Shown: one piece after another, positions 43,596 through 51,359 of the stretch
Layout: every line of letters begins with the position of its first letter
Position numbering within the stretch: the stretch's first letter is position 1
Origin: Bacteroidota bacterium
Lineage (GTDB): Bacteria > Bacteroidota > Ignavibacteria > SZUA-365
Reading direction: 5' to 3'
Length of the DNA stretch: 53,849 nucleotides
NCBI GenBank assembly: GCA_018224345.1
Contig: JAGTUW010000059.1
Location: 1-53,849 of the forward strand
The notes under the pieces: generated by a model
What the model saw: only the letters and a program-made list of their open reading frames with translations
Databases searched by the model: none
Told to the model about the DNA's origin: nothing
Program-made: the position numbers and the translations under genes

Positions 43596-44025
43596 GTGTA
43601 CCTCCTCTGTTGTTGAGGAATAATTTGTTTCCTGTTTTCAAGAGCGGCGGCTCCCTTCTATTCAATCGGACAACTGTATCGTAAACAAGTCGTCGGAGAG
43701 CATTCCGGCATCCTCCTGCACAAAAAAGAGCACAGGAAGCAATCAACGTCATCGGGGAATCAAAACTTCTCCGGCAGCAGAGAGGAGCAACCCTTTCACC
43801 GGTTCCGCAGGCGACACTGCCATTGTCCCGTGTTTCGTGTTCGAGAAATATAGTGAATATCCGGCAAATGTACATCGTTTTCTGCCATATATGGTGGAGA
43901 TTTCTTTCTCCCTGTCGCTTTTGTCATTGTTTTTGTTAGATTGCACTTTCATATGCGGCCGTGGTGTTCTGTGATCGGATCCCGCGTCCGAATTCTCCAT
44001 TATCCTTTTTTCCCGGAGTAGTTCT
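43596..44025. other. Divergent gene-free region
   Basis: 430 bases between divergent usp and the small zinc-finger gene. I see a 10-bp palindrome CCATATATGG at 43885-43894 and a TAGATTG box at 43937, but no complete promoter of the type found elsewhere. Open frames here are low-quality and were not accepted. Confidence 0.5.
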
Positions 44026-44352
44026 ATGACGGAATATCGGTCCGAGAAGGAGTTTCTCCGTTCACTGAAACGTTTCAATGCACTTTCCTCGAAGCAGTAC
44101 GAATGGCACACAGGGTATTCGGAAAAAGAGCATACGTGCATGTTTGGCCATCACATCCCCTCCGAACAGTTGTATTTCAAGAAACCGCTGGACATGGAAG
44201 GCGAACGCAAAGTACGCGTTTGCATGGAATGTATGGAGAAGCTGGTTTTCCTGACCATTGACAGTGACCGTCACAGTAAACAGCTTTCCGAACAGCTGTT
44301 TCGCGAGCGTCATCCGACGCCCAAAAAAATCGTGAAAATCATGTCGCGTTGA
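44026..44352 (+). CDS. Small putative zinc-finger protein
   Basis: A 108-residue basic protein. Cys38 and His42/His43 (HTCMFGHHIP) together with Cys66 and Cys69 (VCMECME) have the spacing of a treble-clef or zinc-ribbon finger. The N-terminal 30 residues and the C-terminal 35 residues are charged and probably helical. No membrane segment is seen. GGAG lies 11 bases before ATG. The symporter gene begins eight bases after its stop. I do not recognise the family. Confidence 0.7.
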   Translation: MTEYRSEKEFLRSLKRFNALSSKQYEWHTGYSEKEHTCMFGHHIPSEQLYFKKPLDMEGERKVRVCMECMEKLVFLTIDSDRHSKQLSEQLFRERHPTPKKIVKIMSR

Positions 44353-44359
44353 TCATTAC

Positions 44360-45763
44360 GTGTTGCTGCTGGAGCTTTCTCTCCTTGATTGGCTGATCGT
44401 CGCAGGTTATCTCGGTTTTCTGCTCTATCTGGGGCTGCGTGCTTCCTCGTTGAATCGCGCGAGTTCCGAGCAGTTTCTCCTGGGAGGGCGACTGCTCAGT
44501 CTTCCGGGGTTTGTCGCTGCGCTGGTCGCCACCTGGTACGGCGGGATTCTCGGTGTAGGTGAATTCAGCTATCTCTACGGTATCGCGAACTGGTTCGTGT
44601 TCGGTTTTCCATACTACGTCTTTGCGATTATCTTCGCCCTGTTTTTCGCACGCCGGGTGCGATTGACAGGGATGTACTCCATCCCGGACCAACTGTATCA
44701 CTGTTACGACAGAAAGACGGGACTGCTCGGTTCCATACTGGTGTTTTTCAACAGTTCTCCGGCACCCTATCTTCTCATGCTGGCCGTGCTCCTGCAAGTC
44801 GTCACGGGCTGGAGCTTTGTCCTTTGTGTCCTGTTGGGAGCAGGCACGACAATATTGTACGTCTACGCCGGGGGGTTCCGGGCGGTGGTTCGTACGGACG
44901 TGTTGCAATTCGCCCTGATGTTCATTGGCTTCCTTCTCCTGCTCCTCTTTCTTATTCCCGAATACGGCCTGTTCCCTTTTCTTACCGATAATCTCCCGGC
45001 ACAGCACCTGACGCTCACTGGCGGTAATACCTGGCAATACATTCTTGTCTGGTTCTTCATTGCCCTCTGGACACTCGTCGCCCCGCAGTTTCATCAATTT
45101 ACGCTCAGTGCAAAATCCCCGCGCGTTGCACGCAGGGGCATTTTCTACTCCGTGCTGTTCTGGTTTTTCTTCGATACTATCACAACCCTCTCCGGTCTCT
45201 ATGCCCGCGCACTGCTGCCGGATCTCGCCCAACCATCGATGGCCTATCCGCTTCTGGCTGACATCGTGCTCCCTTCCGCGGCAAAAGGCATCTTCTTTAT
45301 CGGTATGCTGGCTACCGTGATGTCGACAACCGACGGCCTGACCTTCATTGCAGCATTGACTGTCGGACGCGATGTCATCGCGCGTTGGGGCGGTCGCAAT
45401 GATGACCGTTCTGTCACCCGTTACACACAGTTTGGTGTTATCTTCACCGCCGCTGTCTCTGTTATCGCAGTGCTGCTCTTTCCTTCGATCATCGATTTGT
45501 GGTATGTGATAGGGACACTGTTCATCCCAGCCCTGCTGTTTCCATTAGTGGCCACGTATTTTCCCCGGCTGCGCATCTCCAATACACTTACCTTCACCGC
45601 AATGCTTGTCGGATTTTCAGCCAGCGCAGCTTCGTTTCTCTCCGGACGGTACGACGAGATAGACGGCATGACGCATTACCCCTTCGGTATCGAACCAATG
45701 TATCTCGGACTCGGGCTCTGTCTGCTGATCTATCTCTTCGGTCAACTGCGGCGTCAGCATTGA
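44360..45763 (+). CDS. Sodium:solute symporter (SSS family)
   Basis: A 467-residue integral membrane protein with about 12-13 TM helices, resembling the SSS/LeuT-fold transporters. Family landmarks are SSEQFLLGGRLLSLPGFVAAL near the N-terminus, YAGGFRAVVRTDVLQ, and STTDGLTFIAALTVGRDVI (the TM8 sodium-site region with Ser-Thr). The solute cannot be deduced. The start is GTG at 44360; no better ATG is in frame. Tight linkage to the small zinc-finger gene suggests one operon. Confidence 0.9.
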   Translation: MLLLELSLLDWLIVAGYLGFLLYLGLRASSLNRASSEQFLLGGRLLSLPGFVAALVATWYGGILGVGEFSYLYGIANWFVFGFPYYVFAIIFALFFARRVRLTGMYSIPDQLYHCYDRKTGLLGSILVFFNSSPAPYLLMLAVLLQVVTGWSFVLCVLLGAGTTILYVYAGGFRAVVRTDVLQFALMFIGFLLLLLFLIPEYGLFPFLTDNLPAQHLTLTGGNTWQYILVWFFIALWTLVAPQFHQFTLSAKSPRVARRGIFYSVLFWFFFDTITTLSGLYARALLPDLAQPSMAYPLLADIVLPSAAKGIFFIGMLATVMSTTDGLTFIAALTVGRDVIARWGGRNDDRSVTRYTQFGVIFTAAVSVIAVLLFPSIIDLWYVIGTLFIPALLFPLVATYFPRLRISNTLTFTAMLVGFSASAASFLSGRYDEIDGMTHYPFGIEPMYLGLGLCLLIYLFGQLRRQH

Positions 45764-46103
45764 CCAACACGCAGGCAGTTCGCAGGCAACCGTATCTTTC
45801 TTGATGTCCCCTGCATCATCAGTTCACCGGCCCCCCCGCCCCGGATTACAAAACAGATTGCGAGACGACACGGTCTCCGTCCTGCCTGCATTCCTGCATG
45901 TCGTAACACCTCACGACTACACTCCTGGCGGGCAATAAACATTTCTCCCGCCACAGGAATACCTGCCATGAGCAACCGGAAGCATCGAACACATCCGTGT
46001 TCGCGATCAGGCAAGAGGCACGGACCGACCCGATGATCCGTGCGTTTCGTATGAGACACTGCCGTCAAACATCTTGAAGAAGTACCAGGAACAGGCGAAC
46101 AGG
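45764..46103. other. Gene-free convergent region with hairpins
   Basis: 340 bases between the symporter and marR stops. Three short perfect hairpins are present: TGGCGGG (45926-45932) / CCCGCCA (45947-45953); CGAACAC (45986-45992) / GTGTTCG (45997-46003) with a four-base loop; GCACGGA (46018-46024) / TCCGTGC (46037-46043). None has a U-tract. No protein-coding gene is supported. Confidence 0.6.
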
Positions 46104-46568
46104 TTATTCGTACTTCATGATGAAATTGGTTTTTATCCGCATCGCGTCCGAGAGTTCAGTGACAGCATCGATAATGGCACGGTGCTGTGCGACAGGGATA
46201 ATACCGAGCGCTTGTTCATAGACATGTGTACAGTCACTTGTCACTTTATTCGCGATGTTCTCACCGAGACTGGTGAGGCGGACATTGATGATGCGGCGAT
46301 CTACGGAATCGATATGCCGCGTGACGTAACATTTTTCTACCAGGCCGTCGATAATTCGGGTCAGACGACTACTGGTAAGACTCATGCGGTGTGCGATATC
46401 CTTGACAGACATTTCATTGTCATGACGAAAGGCTCGCAGGCATTTGAATTCGGACAGGGAGAGGTGTGCACGTGCCGCAATCTCTTCCTGTTTGCTTTGG
46501 CAGCAGCTGACCAATCCGAGTGTCAGATCCGCCAAACGTTCAGCGTTTTGGGTAGTTTGATTTTTCAT
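46104..46568 (-). CDS. MarR-family transcriptional regulator
   Basis: A 154-residue winged-helix regulator. The MarR core is clear: LSLSEFKCLRAF, MSVKDIAHRMSLTSSRLTRIIDGLVEK (recognition helix) and the wing HIDSVDRRIINVRLTSLGE with the conserved DxR. A TTG seven codons upstream is possible, but it lies almost at the predicted transcription start, so ATG at 46568 is chosen. It is divergent from fumarase and may control it or itself. The ligand is unknown; several cysteines (SCCQS, DCTH) could allow redox sensing. Confidence 0.9.
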   Translation of the reverse strand: MKNQTTQNAERLADLTLGLVSCCQSKQEEIAARAHLSLSEFKCLRAFRHDNEMSVKDIAHRMSLTSSRLTRIIDGLVEKCYVTRHIDSVDRRIINVRLTSLGENIANKVTSDCTHVYEQALGIIPVAQHRAIIDAVTELSDAMRIKTNFIMKYE

Positions 46569-46590
46569 ATTGTACTGCGCAAAAAACAAT
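46569..46590. promoter_or_regulatory. Candidate MarR operator
   Basis: Inverted repeat ATTGT (46569-46573) / ACAAT (46586-46590) lies between the predicted marR transcription start and its ATG. Confidence 0.3.
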
Positions 46591-46601
46591 TTGCCACTAT
46601 T

Positions 46602-46630
46602 AACTTATGCTCCAGCCAAATAAATGTCAA
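46602..46630 (-). promoter_or_regulatory. Putative promoter of marR
   Basis: On the minus strand: TTGACA (46630-46625), a 17-base spacer and TAAGTT (46607-46602). Confidence 0.6.
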
Positions 46631-46689
46631 GAGTGTCTTAAGGTGTTTTTATAAGAAATCGGTTTCCTCAACCTTTTTGTGGGCTCAGG

Positions 46690-46718
46690 TTGCTTCCAAA
46701 ACGGATTCCTCGTATCAT
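46690..46718 (+). promoter_or_regulatory. Putative promoter of the fumarase-gmhA pair
   Basis: TTGCTT at 46690-46695, a 17-base spacer and TATCAT at 46713-46718, about 63 bases before the fumarase ATG. Confidence 0.5.
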
Positions 46719-46781
46719 TCAGACAACGTTTATAGTGCTGGATCTTTCCACGATTTCGTTGACTCATATTCGAGGTTTCTC

Positions 46782-48308
46782 ATGGAACATTTCCGCAAGA
46801 GCATGCTCGATCTGATCATTCAGACATCGACCAATCTCCCCGCCGATGTCCGGCGCGCCATGGACGCTATTATCGACCGCGAAGCCCCGGGATCGCAGGC
46901 TGCCATGGCACTCTCCACCATCGCACGCAACATTGATATGGCGGAGGAGAACGAAGGAGCGATCTGTCAGGATACCGGGATGCCGACATTCAAAATCAAA
47001 ACACCCGTGGGAGTGAATCAACTGCAGTTGAAAGAGGATATTCTCTGGGCTATAGAGGAGGCCACACGTCTGGGAAAACTCCGCCCGAACACTGTCGACC
47101 CGGTAACGGGGAAAAACAGCGGAAACAATATCGGCAGAGGCGCGCCCATTTTCTACTGGGAACAATGGGAGCGCGATGACATCGAGGTGAAACTCATCCT
47201 CAAGGGCGGGGGCTGCGAAAACCAGAATATTCAGTACTCTCTTCCTGCCACGCTCGACCATCTCGGCAAGGCAGGGCGCGACCTCGATGGCGTCCGTAAA
47301 TGTATCCTCCACGCCGTCTGGCAGGCACAGGGAGAAGGGTGCTCGGTCGGCGCCATCGGTGTCGCCATCGGTTCTGACAGGGCTTCCGGCTACGCCTATG
47401 CCAAGGACCAGTTGTTCCGGGAACTCGACGATCGCAATCCCGATCCGGTACTTGCGAAGCTGGAAGAGGACATCATGGAAAAATCCAACAAGCTGCAGAT
47501 CGGCCCGATGGGTTTCGGCGGCAACAGCACGCTGATCGGATGCAAAATCGGCAGTTTCCATCGTCTGCCAGCCAGCTTTTTCGTCTCCGTAGCCTATGAC
47601 TGCTGGGCCTTCCGCAGGCTCGCCGTGCACATCGATGCGGCCGATGGCACGATCACCGACTGGATGTACAGGGATGCAGACCCCTCCGCCATGGCAAGAA
47701 GCGAGGGGATTCCACTGACCGGTGATGAAATCGTACTTCAACCTCCGATCAGCGAGAAAGAGATCCGTTCGCTGAAGGTCGGGGATATTGTGTTGATCAC
47801 CGGACGGATGTTCACCGGCCGTGACGCACTGCATACCTATCTCATCAACCATGACTCCCCGGTAGACATGCAGGGCAGCGTGCTGTACCACTGCGGCCCC
47901 GTCATGCTCAAGGACGAAAGCGACGAGTGGCATGTCATGGCCGCAGGCCCGACCACGAGCATACGGGAAGAACCGTATCAGGCTGATATCATCAACAAAT
48001 TCGGCATCCGCGCCGTCATCGGCAAGGGAGGTATGGGCGCGAAGACACTGCAGGGATTGAAAGATTCCGGCGCTGTCTATCTCAATGCCATCGGTGGAGC
48101 GGCGCAGTATTATGCCCAGACGGTAAGGAAAGTGCACGGTGTACATTTCCTCGAGGAATTCGGCATCCCGGAAGCCCTCTGGGAATTTGAGGTCGAAGGG
48201 TTCGCCGCCATTGTCACTATGGATTCCCATGGAAACTCCCTGCATGAAGAGGTGCGTACCGACTCGGCCGAACGACTTGGGGCACTGGAATTGAATGTCC
48301 TCCAATAA
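46782..48308 (+). CDS. fumA: Class I fumarate hydratase
   Basis: Interconverts fumarate and malate with an oxygen-sensitive [4Fe-4S] cluster. The 508-residue protein fuses the alpha part (1-285) and beta part (about 300-508) of the two-subunit enzymes. Cysteines in conserved settings include Cys62 (ICQDTGMPT), Cys145 (GGGCENQN), Cys187 (EGCSVGAIG) and Cys254 (STLIGCKIG); I do not assign which three bind the cluster. The beta part shows HCGPVM and AGPTTSIREEPY, followed by GKGGMG. The frame is open 236 codons further upstream, but that stretch is antisense to marR. gmhA follows after 13 bases. Confidence 0.95.
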   Translation: MEHFRKSMLDLIIQTSTNLPADVRRAMDAIIDREAPGSQAAMALSTIARNIDMAEENEGAICQDTGMPTFKIKTPVGVNQLQLKEDILWAIEEATRLGKLRPNTVDPVTGKNSGNNIGRGAPIFYWEQWERDDIEVKLILKGGGCENQNIQYSLPATLDHLGKAGRDLDGVRKCILHAVWQAQGEGCSVGAIGVAIGSDRASGYAYAKDQLFRELDDRNPDPVLAKLEEDIMEKSNKLQIGPMGFGGNSTLIGCKIGSFHRLPASFFVSVAYDCWAFRRLAVHIDAADGTITDWMYRDADPSAMARSEGIPLTGDEIVLQPPISEKEIRSLKVGDIVLITGRMFTGRDALHTYLINHDSPVDMQGSVLYHCGPVMLKDESDEWHVMAAGPTTSIREEPYQADIINKFGIRAVIGKGGMGAKTLQGLKDSGAVYLNAIGGAAQYYAQTVRKVHGVHFLEEFGIPEALWEFEVEGFAAIVTMDSHGNSLHEEVRTDSAERLGALELNVLQ

Positions 48309-48321
48309 TCGACGTAGAATC

Positions 48322-48900
48322 ATGAATGACATTGAACACGCATTCGAAGAAGCCCGCCACTCACTGGCGTTATTTGTAAAAGATGAAGAACAATTTCCGC
48401 GAATCGAGCTCTTCGCCAACAAGCTTGCAGCGACGTTCCGTGCAGGCTGCAAAGCCATGTCCTGCGGAAATGGAGGGTCTATGAGCGATGCGATGCATTT
48501 TGCGGAAGAATGGAGCGGCCGCTATCGCAGTGAGCGGCCGCCGCTTCCCGCAATCGCATTCAGCGACCCCGGGCATATGAGCTGTGTCGCAAACGACTAT
48601 GGGTTCACTGAGGTCTTCGCAAGACAGGTGCAGGCACTCGGCAGGGAGGGTGATCTACTCCTCATGCTCTCGACCAGCGGCGAATCGGGCAATCTCATCC
48701 GAGCCGCAGAAGAAGCACGTGCCAGAGGTATTGCAACTGTCGGACTGCTCGGGAAAGGTGGAGGGACGCTCCTGTCCCTCTGCGACATTCCCATCATCGT
48801 GCCGGGAAATACCAGTGATCGCATTCAGGAACTCCATATCAAAATCATACATGTCGTCATCGAAACCGTCGAACGCATTATCTTCCCCGACCTCTACTGA
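48322..48900 (+). CDS. gmhA: Phosphoheptose isomerase
   Basis: Converts sedoheptulose-7-phosphate to D-glycero-D-manno-heptose-7-phosphate for the LPS inner core. The 192-residue SIS-domain protein has exactly the length of E. coli GmhA, with MSCGNGGSMSDAMHFAEEWSGR near the start, LLMLSTSGES for phosphate binding and the C-terminal HIKIIHVVIETVE helix. ATG at 48322 is chosen. It ends the fumarase operon before a strong terminator and supports an LPS-bearing outer membrane. Confidence 0.94.
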   Translation: MNDIEHAFEEARHSLALFVKDEEQFPRIELFANKLAATFRAGCKAMSCGNGGSMSDAMHFAEEWSGRYRSERPPLPAIAFSDPGHMSCVANDYGFTEVFARQVQALGREGDLLLMLSTSGESGNLIRAAEEARARGIATVGLLGKGGGTLLSLCDIPIIVPGNTSDRIQELHIKIIHVVIETVERIIFPDLY

Positions 48901-48929
48901 GATGCCCGCAAGGCGTCCCTTCCACCTGA

Positions 48930-48959
48930 AAAATGCCGGAAGCTGCTCCGGCATTTTTT
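48930..48959 (+). terminator. Rho-independent terminator after gmhA
   Basis: An 11-bp stem AAAATGCCGGA (48930-48940) / TCCGGCATTTT (48947-48957), a six-base loop and a T-run. Confidence 0.92.
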
Positions 48960-48960
48960 C

Positions 48961-48989
48961 TTGCTTTTCGGAAATCTTTTCTGTAGATT
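48961..48989 (+). promoter_or_regulatory. Putative promoter of the sorting-domain protein
   Basis: TTGCTT at 48961-48966, a 17-base spacer and TAGATT at 48984-48989, directly after the gmhA terminator; the leader is about 85 bases. Confidence 0.45.
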
Positions 48990-49080
48990 GATAGTCTCAC
49001 TCTCATTGTGTTCTCTCTCTACTCTCACTTGTTCTTGACCAATTCTCTTCATGTCTTAGTTAGTGAAGCAGGTGAGAAAG

Positions 49081-49908
49081 ATGTTTCGATTTTATTTTTA
49101 CGCGCTGGTATTCATTTTCATTGCAGGTCAGTGTATATCAGATGCGCATGCCCAACCTGATCGTTTCGTTGCGATGGCAGGTGATACGCCTCCGGGTTCG
49201 ACTGATAGTGACACGGATCAGAATCCGGATACTCCAGCATCCCGGATAAGCAGTGAATACGCACTGGATTTTGCCAAAAGCAAACAGTCCGGCACACATG
49301 CCTTTTTCGCAGCAGCGCAGCAGAGCGTGACCCCACCGCGCAAACAGCTTTACGACCTTCTGACCTTTGAGGGTGCGTACATCAAGGATGTCGTGCAGTT
49401 GCGCTGGTCGGTACAATCCAATTCCTTGCTGCAGGGCTTCAAACTGGAGCGGCGAAACCAGTCCGATGACCGGTGGCAGACGGTTACCTTCCTGCCATCA
49501 TCCCACAGGGAAAATCACCAGGGCTACACTTATCTCGACAGGGCCGGTGTCAACGGCATTACCTATTACCGCCTGCGACAGTTGCAGTCCAATGGCGTAG
49601 GTATCCCTACTCCCTCGATTGTGGTCTCACCGCATCACGTCCCGACTTCCCTTTCGATCTGGCAACATCGCCTCGATCCGTTCTCGCATTTCGGAACCAT
49701 TTCCTTCGGCCTGGAAGCTTCCACACCGGTGACAATCACCATGATCGACGCCTTCAGTCGCAAGGTCATAACATTGATCGATACCAGGCATCTCGATTCG
49801 GGCCACCATATCGTACCGTTCGATACCGAAAAACTGTCCGCCGGGCTCTATACATTGCGCATGGAAACGGATGCCGGCATTCAAACGAAGAGGCTGGCAC
49901 TGATCTGA
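49081..49908 (+). CDS. Secreted protein with type IX-like C-terminal sorting domain
   Basis: A 275-residue exported protein. The signal peptide spans residues 1-24 (hydrophobic FYALVFIFIAG, cut after AHA). Residues about 100-180 resemble a fibronectin-like beta sandwich (VQLRWSVQSNSLLQGFKLERR, TYLDRAGVNGITYYRLRQ). The last 80 residues end LSAGLYTLRMETDAGIQ plus a basic KRLALI, typical of type A sorting domains used by the type IX secretion system. ATG at 49081, with AGGTGAG upstream, is preferred over GTG at 49063. The function of the passenger is unknown. Confidence 0.82.
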   Translation: MFRFYFYALVFIFIAGQCISDAHAQPDRFVAMAGDTPPGSTDSDTDQNPDTPASRISSEYALDFAKSKQSGTHAFFAAAQQSVTPPRKQLYDLLTFEGAYIKDVVQLRWSVQSNSLLQGFKLERRNQSDDRWQTVTFLPSSHRENHQGYTYLDRAGVNGITYYRLRQLQSNGVGIPTPSIVVSPHHVPTSLSIWQHRLDPFSHFGTISFGLEASTPVTITMIDAFSRKVITLIDTRHLDSGHHIVPFDTEKLSAGLYTLRMETDAGIQTKRLALI

Positions 49909-49951
49909 TTCGCCCGTTGCAGCATTGTTCTCATTTTTTATGGATAACAAC

Positions 49952-49982
49952 GTCAAAGGTCGCAATCATAGCGACCTTTGAC
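49952..49982. terminator. Perfect hairpin between convergent genes
   Basis: A 12-bp perfect stem GTCAAAGGTCGC (49952-49963) / GCGACCTTTGAC (49971-49982) with loop AATCATA. It has no U-tract but stands between two converging genes. Confidence 0.6.
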
Positions 49983-50011
49983 ATATCAAACATGTTGCTG
50001 TTCCACCGTCC

Positions 50012-51256
50012 CTACCAATGCCCCGTCCAATTCTGTCTTTCCTTCCACAGCAGAAAAAGATGACGTTCACTGATGGCACGCTTGAACAGAATTCCAAGAA
50101 AACCAAGAAAGCGGAGCTGCATCCCGGCGGGTAAGGAAGCCCATCCAACTGCCAGATGTCTGCCAAGGGAAACCACTTCGCCTAAAACCTTCGGACGATA
50201 TCTCTTCAGATCGCGCCCTTCAATGAATCGTTTCACATTGTCGGCGGTCAGATAGCCCTGCTGCAGAGCAAACTGCGCCGCAGTGGGAACGGCTTTCGCG
50301 TTCTCCGGATTGATCGCGAGTGCATTGTCCCCGATCGCGAATACCTCGGAATACCCCTGCACCTGGAGAAACTCATTGACAATCACCCGACCCTGCGGCC
50401 CGGTCTCCGCACCACTTTTGCGAAGCAGATCCGATATCCGAATTCCACCCGTCCATATCATACTTCGCGTCGGTATCGGTGCACCGGGCTCGCGGAGAAT
50501 TTCGAGATGACCGTTTTCCTCCCGCATACCGACGACGCGTGTGTTGGTAAGGATGCGAATCCCCATGGCCTGCAGGGCTTCCACTGAACGCCTGATCTGC
50601 TTGCCATCAAGTGACGGGAGAATCTTCTCACCGAGTTCGATCAACAATATCTCAGGTTCCGACTCTTCAATATGGTATTGCTCACAGAGAGAATCGAAAC
50701 GCTCGGCCATCTCTGTTGCAAGCTCGACACCCGTCAATCCACCTCCACCGATGACAAAACGCAGATATTCCCTGCGTTTCTCCGGATTTGATTCCGTGGA
50801 CGCAATCGCAAACATGCGCTCGGTATGCTCACGAATGCGCTCGGAATCATCGAGCTCCTTCAACTGAAATGCATGTTCCTCCAACCCGGGAATCTGGTAG
50901 AAGTTGGTCTTGCTCCCGAGCGCAATCACCAGATAATCATAACGGATACGCCGGGGCGTTGCCGGAGTTGTCTCGGACTTCCCGAAATCGAGTTCGACGT
51001 AGCGTTCCTCGAGCGCTATATGTGTGACTTCTCCGAGATGGAACGTCACGTTTTTCCTTTTGGCAAGAAAACGTGACAGAGGGATGGTCACTTCCGACTC
51101 GCGCACTGCGCGCTCATGCAGACGGGTTTCAAGCAGGTGATACGTATGTCTGTTGACGAGATGAATGCGCACGTCCTTCTTCCTGCGGAATTTCCGCGAC
51201 AGACGCGTCACGCAACTCATCCCGCCGTATCCGGCTCCCAGAATAACGATATCCAT
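50012..51256 (-). CDS. ndh: Type II NADH:quinone oxidoreductase
   Basis: Non-proton-pumping NADH dehydrogenase feeding electrons to the quinone pool. The 414-residue flavoprotein has the N-terminal FAD-binding ILGAGYGG (5-12) and the NADH-binding FVIGGGGLTGVELA (about residues 155-168). The region FAIGDNALA is the second FAD-contact motif. The C-terminal segment (about 350-400) would lie on the membrane surface. ATG at 51256 fits the FAD motif; the longer open frame upstream crosses a terminator. A TTTTGTTA...TAACAAAA inverted repeat lies just upstream. Confidence 0.92.
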   Translation of the reverse strand: MDIVILGAGYGGMSCVTRLSRKFRRKKDVRIHLVNRHTYHLLETRLHERAVRESEVTIPLSRFLAKRKNVTFHLGEVTHIALEERYVELDFGKSETTPATPRRIRYDYLVIALGSKTNFYQIPGLEEHAFQLKELDDSERIREHTERMFAIASTESNPEKRREYLRFVIGGGGLTGVELATEMAERFDSLCEQYHIEESEPEILLIELGEKILPSLDGKQIRRSVEALQAMGIRILTNTRVVGMREENGHLEILREPGAPIPTRSMIWTGGIRISDLLRKSGAETGPQGRVIVNEFLQVQGYSEVFAIGDNALAINPENAKAVPTAAQFALQQGYLTADNVKRFIEGRDLKRYRPKVLGEVVSLGRHLAVGWASLPAGMQLRFLGFLGILFKRAISERHLFLLWKERQNWTGHW

Positions 51257-51285
51257 TGAATACTGGCTCTCATGTGAATCGTGTG

Positions 51286-51309
51286 TTTTGTTACTTCCAC
51301 ATAACAAAA
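51286..51309. promoter_or_regulatory. Inverted repeat upstream of ndh, possible operator
   Basis: Perfect 8-bp arms TTTTGTTA (51286-51293) / TAACAAAA (51302-51309) around eight bases. The halves resemble those of Rex operators, but the spacer is two bases too long for the usual Rex site. Confidence 0.35.
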
Positions 51310-51342
51310 AAGGCTGCGGTATTGTGTCCGCAGCCTTTTTTT
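51306..51342 (-). terminator. Strong terminator of the peptidase gene
   Basis: On the minus strand: a stem built on GGCTGCGG / CCGCAGCC with A/T-rich base (51306-51319 with 51328-51341) and flanking T-runs on both strands, so it may act bidirectionally. It follows the peptidase stop by 18 bases. Confidence 0.92.
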
Positions 51343-51359
51343 CCTTCACAGGTTGAATG

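Noticed and set aside
45754..46068. A 104-codon minus-strand open frame between the symporter and marR
   Set aside because: No ribosome site or protein-like composition; overlaps the symporter end.
46074..46781. 236-codon N-terminal extension of fumarase
   Set aside because: It is antisense to a clear marR gene, and a good promoter and normal family length place the start at 46782.
46764..48458. A 564-codon minus-strand open frame antisense to fumarase and gmhA
   Set aside because: No domain; both plus-strand genes are unmistakable.
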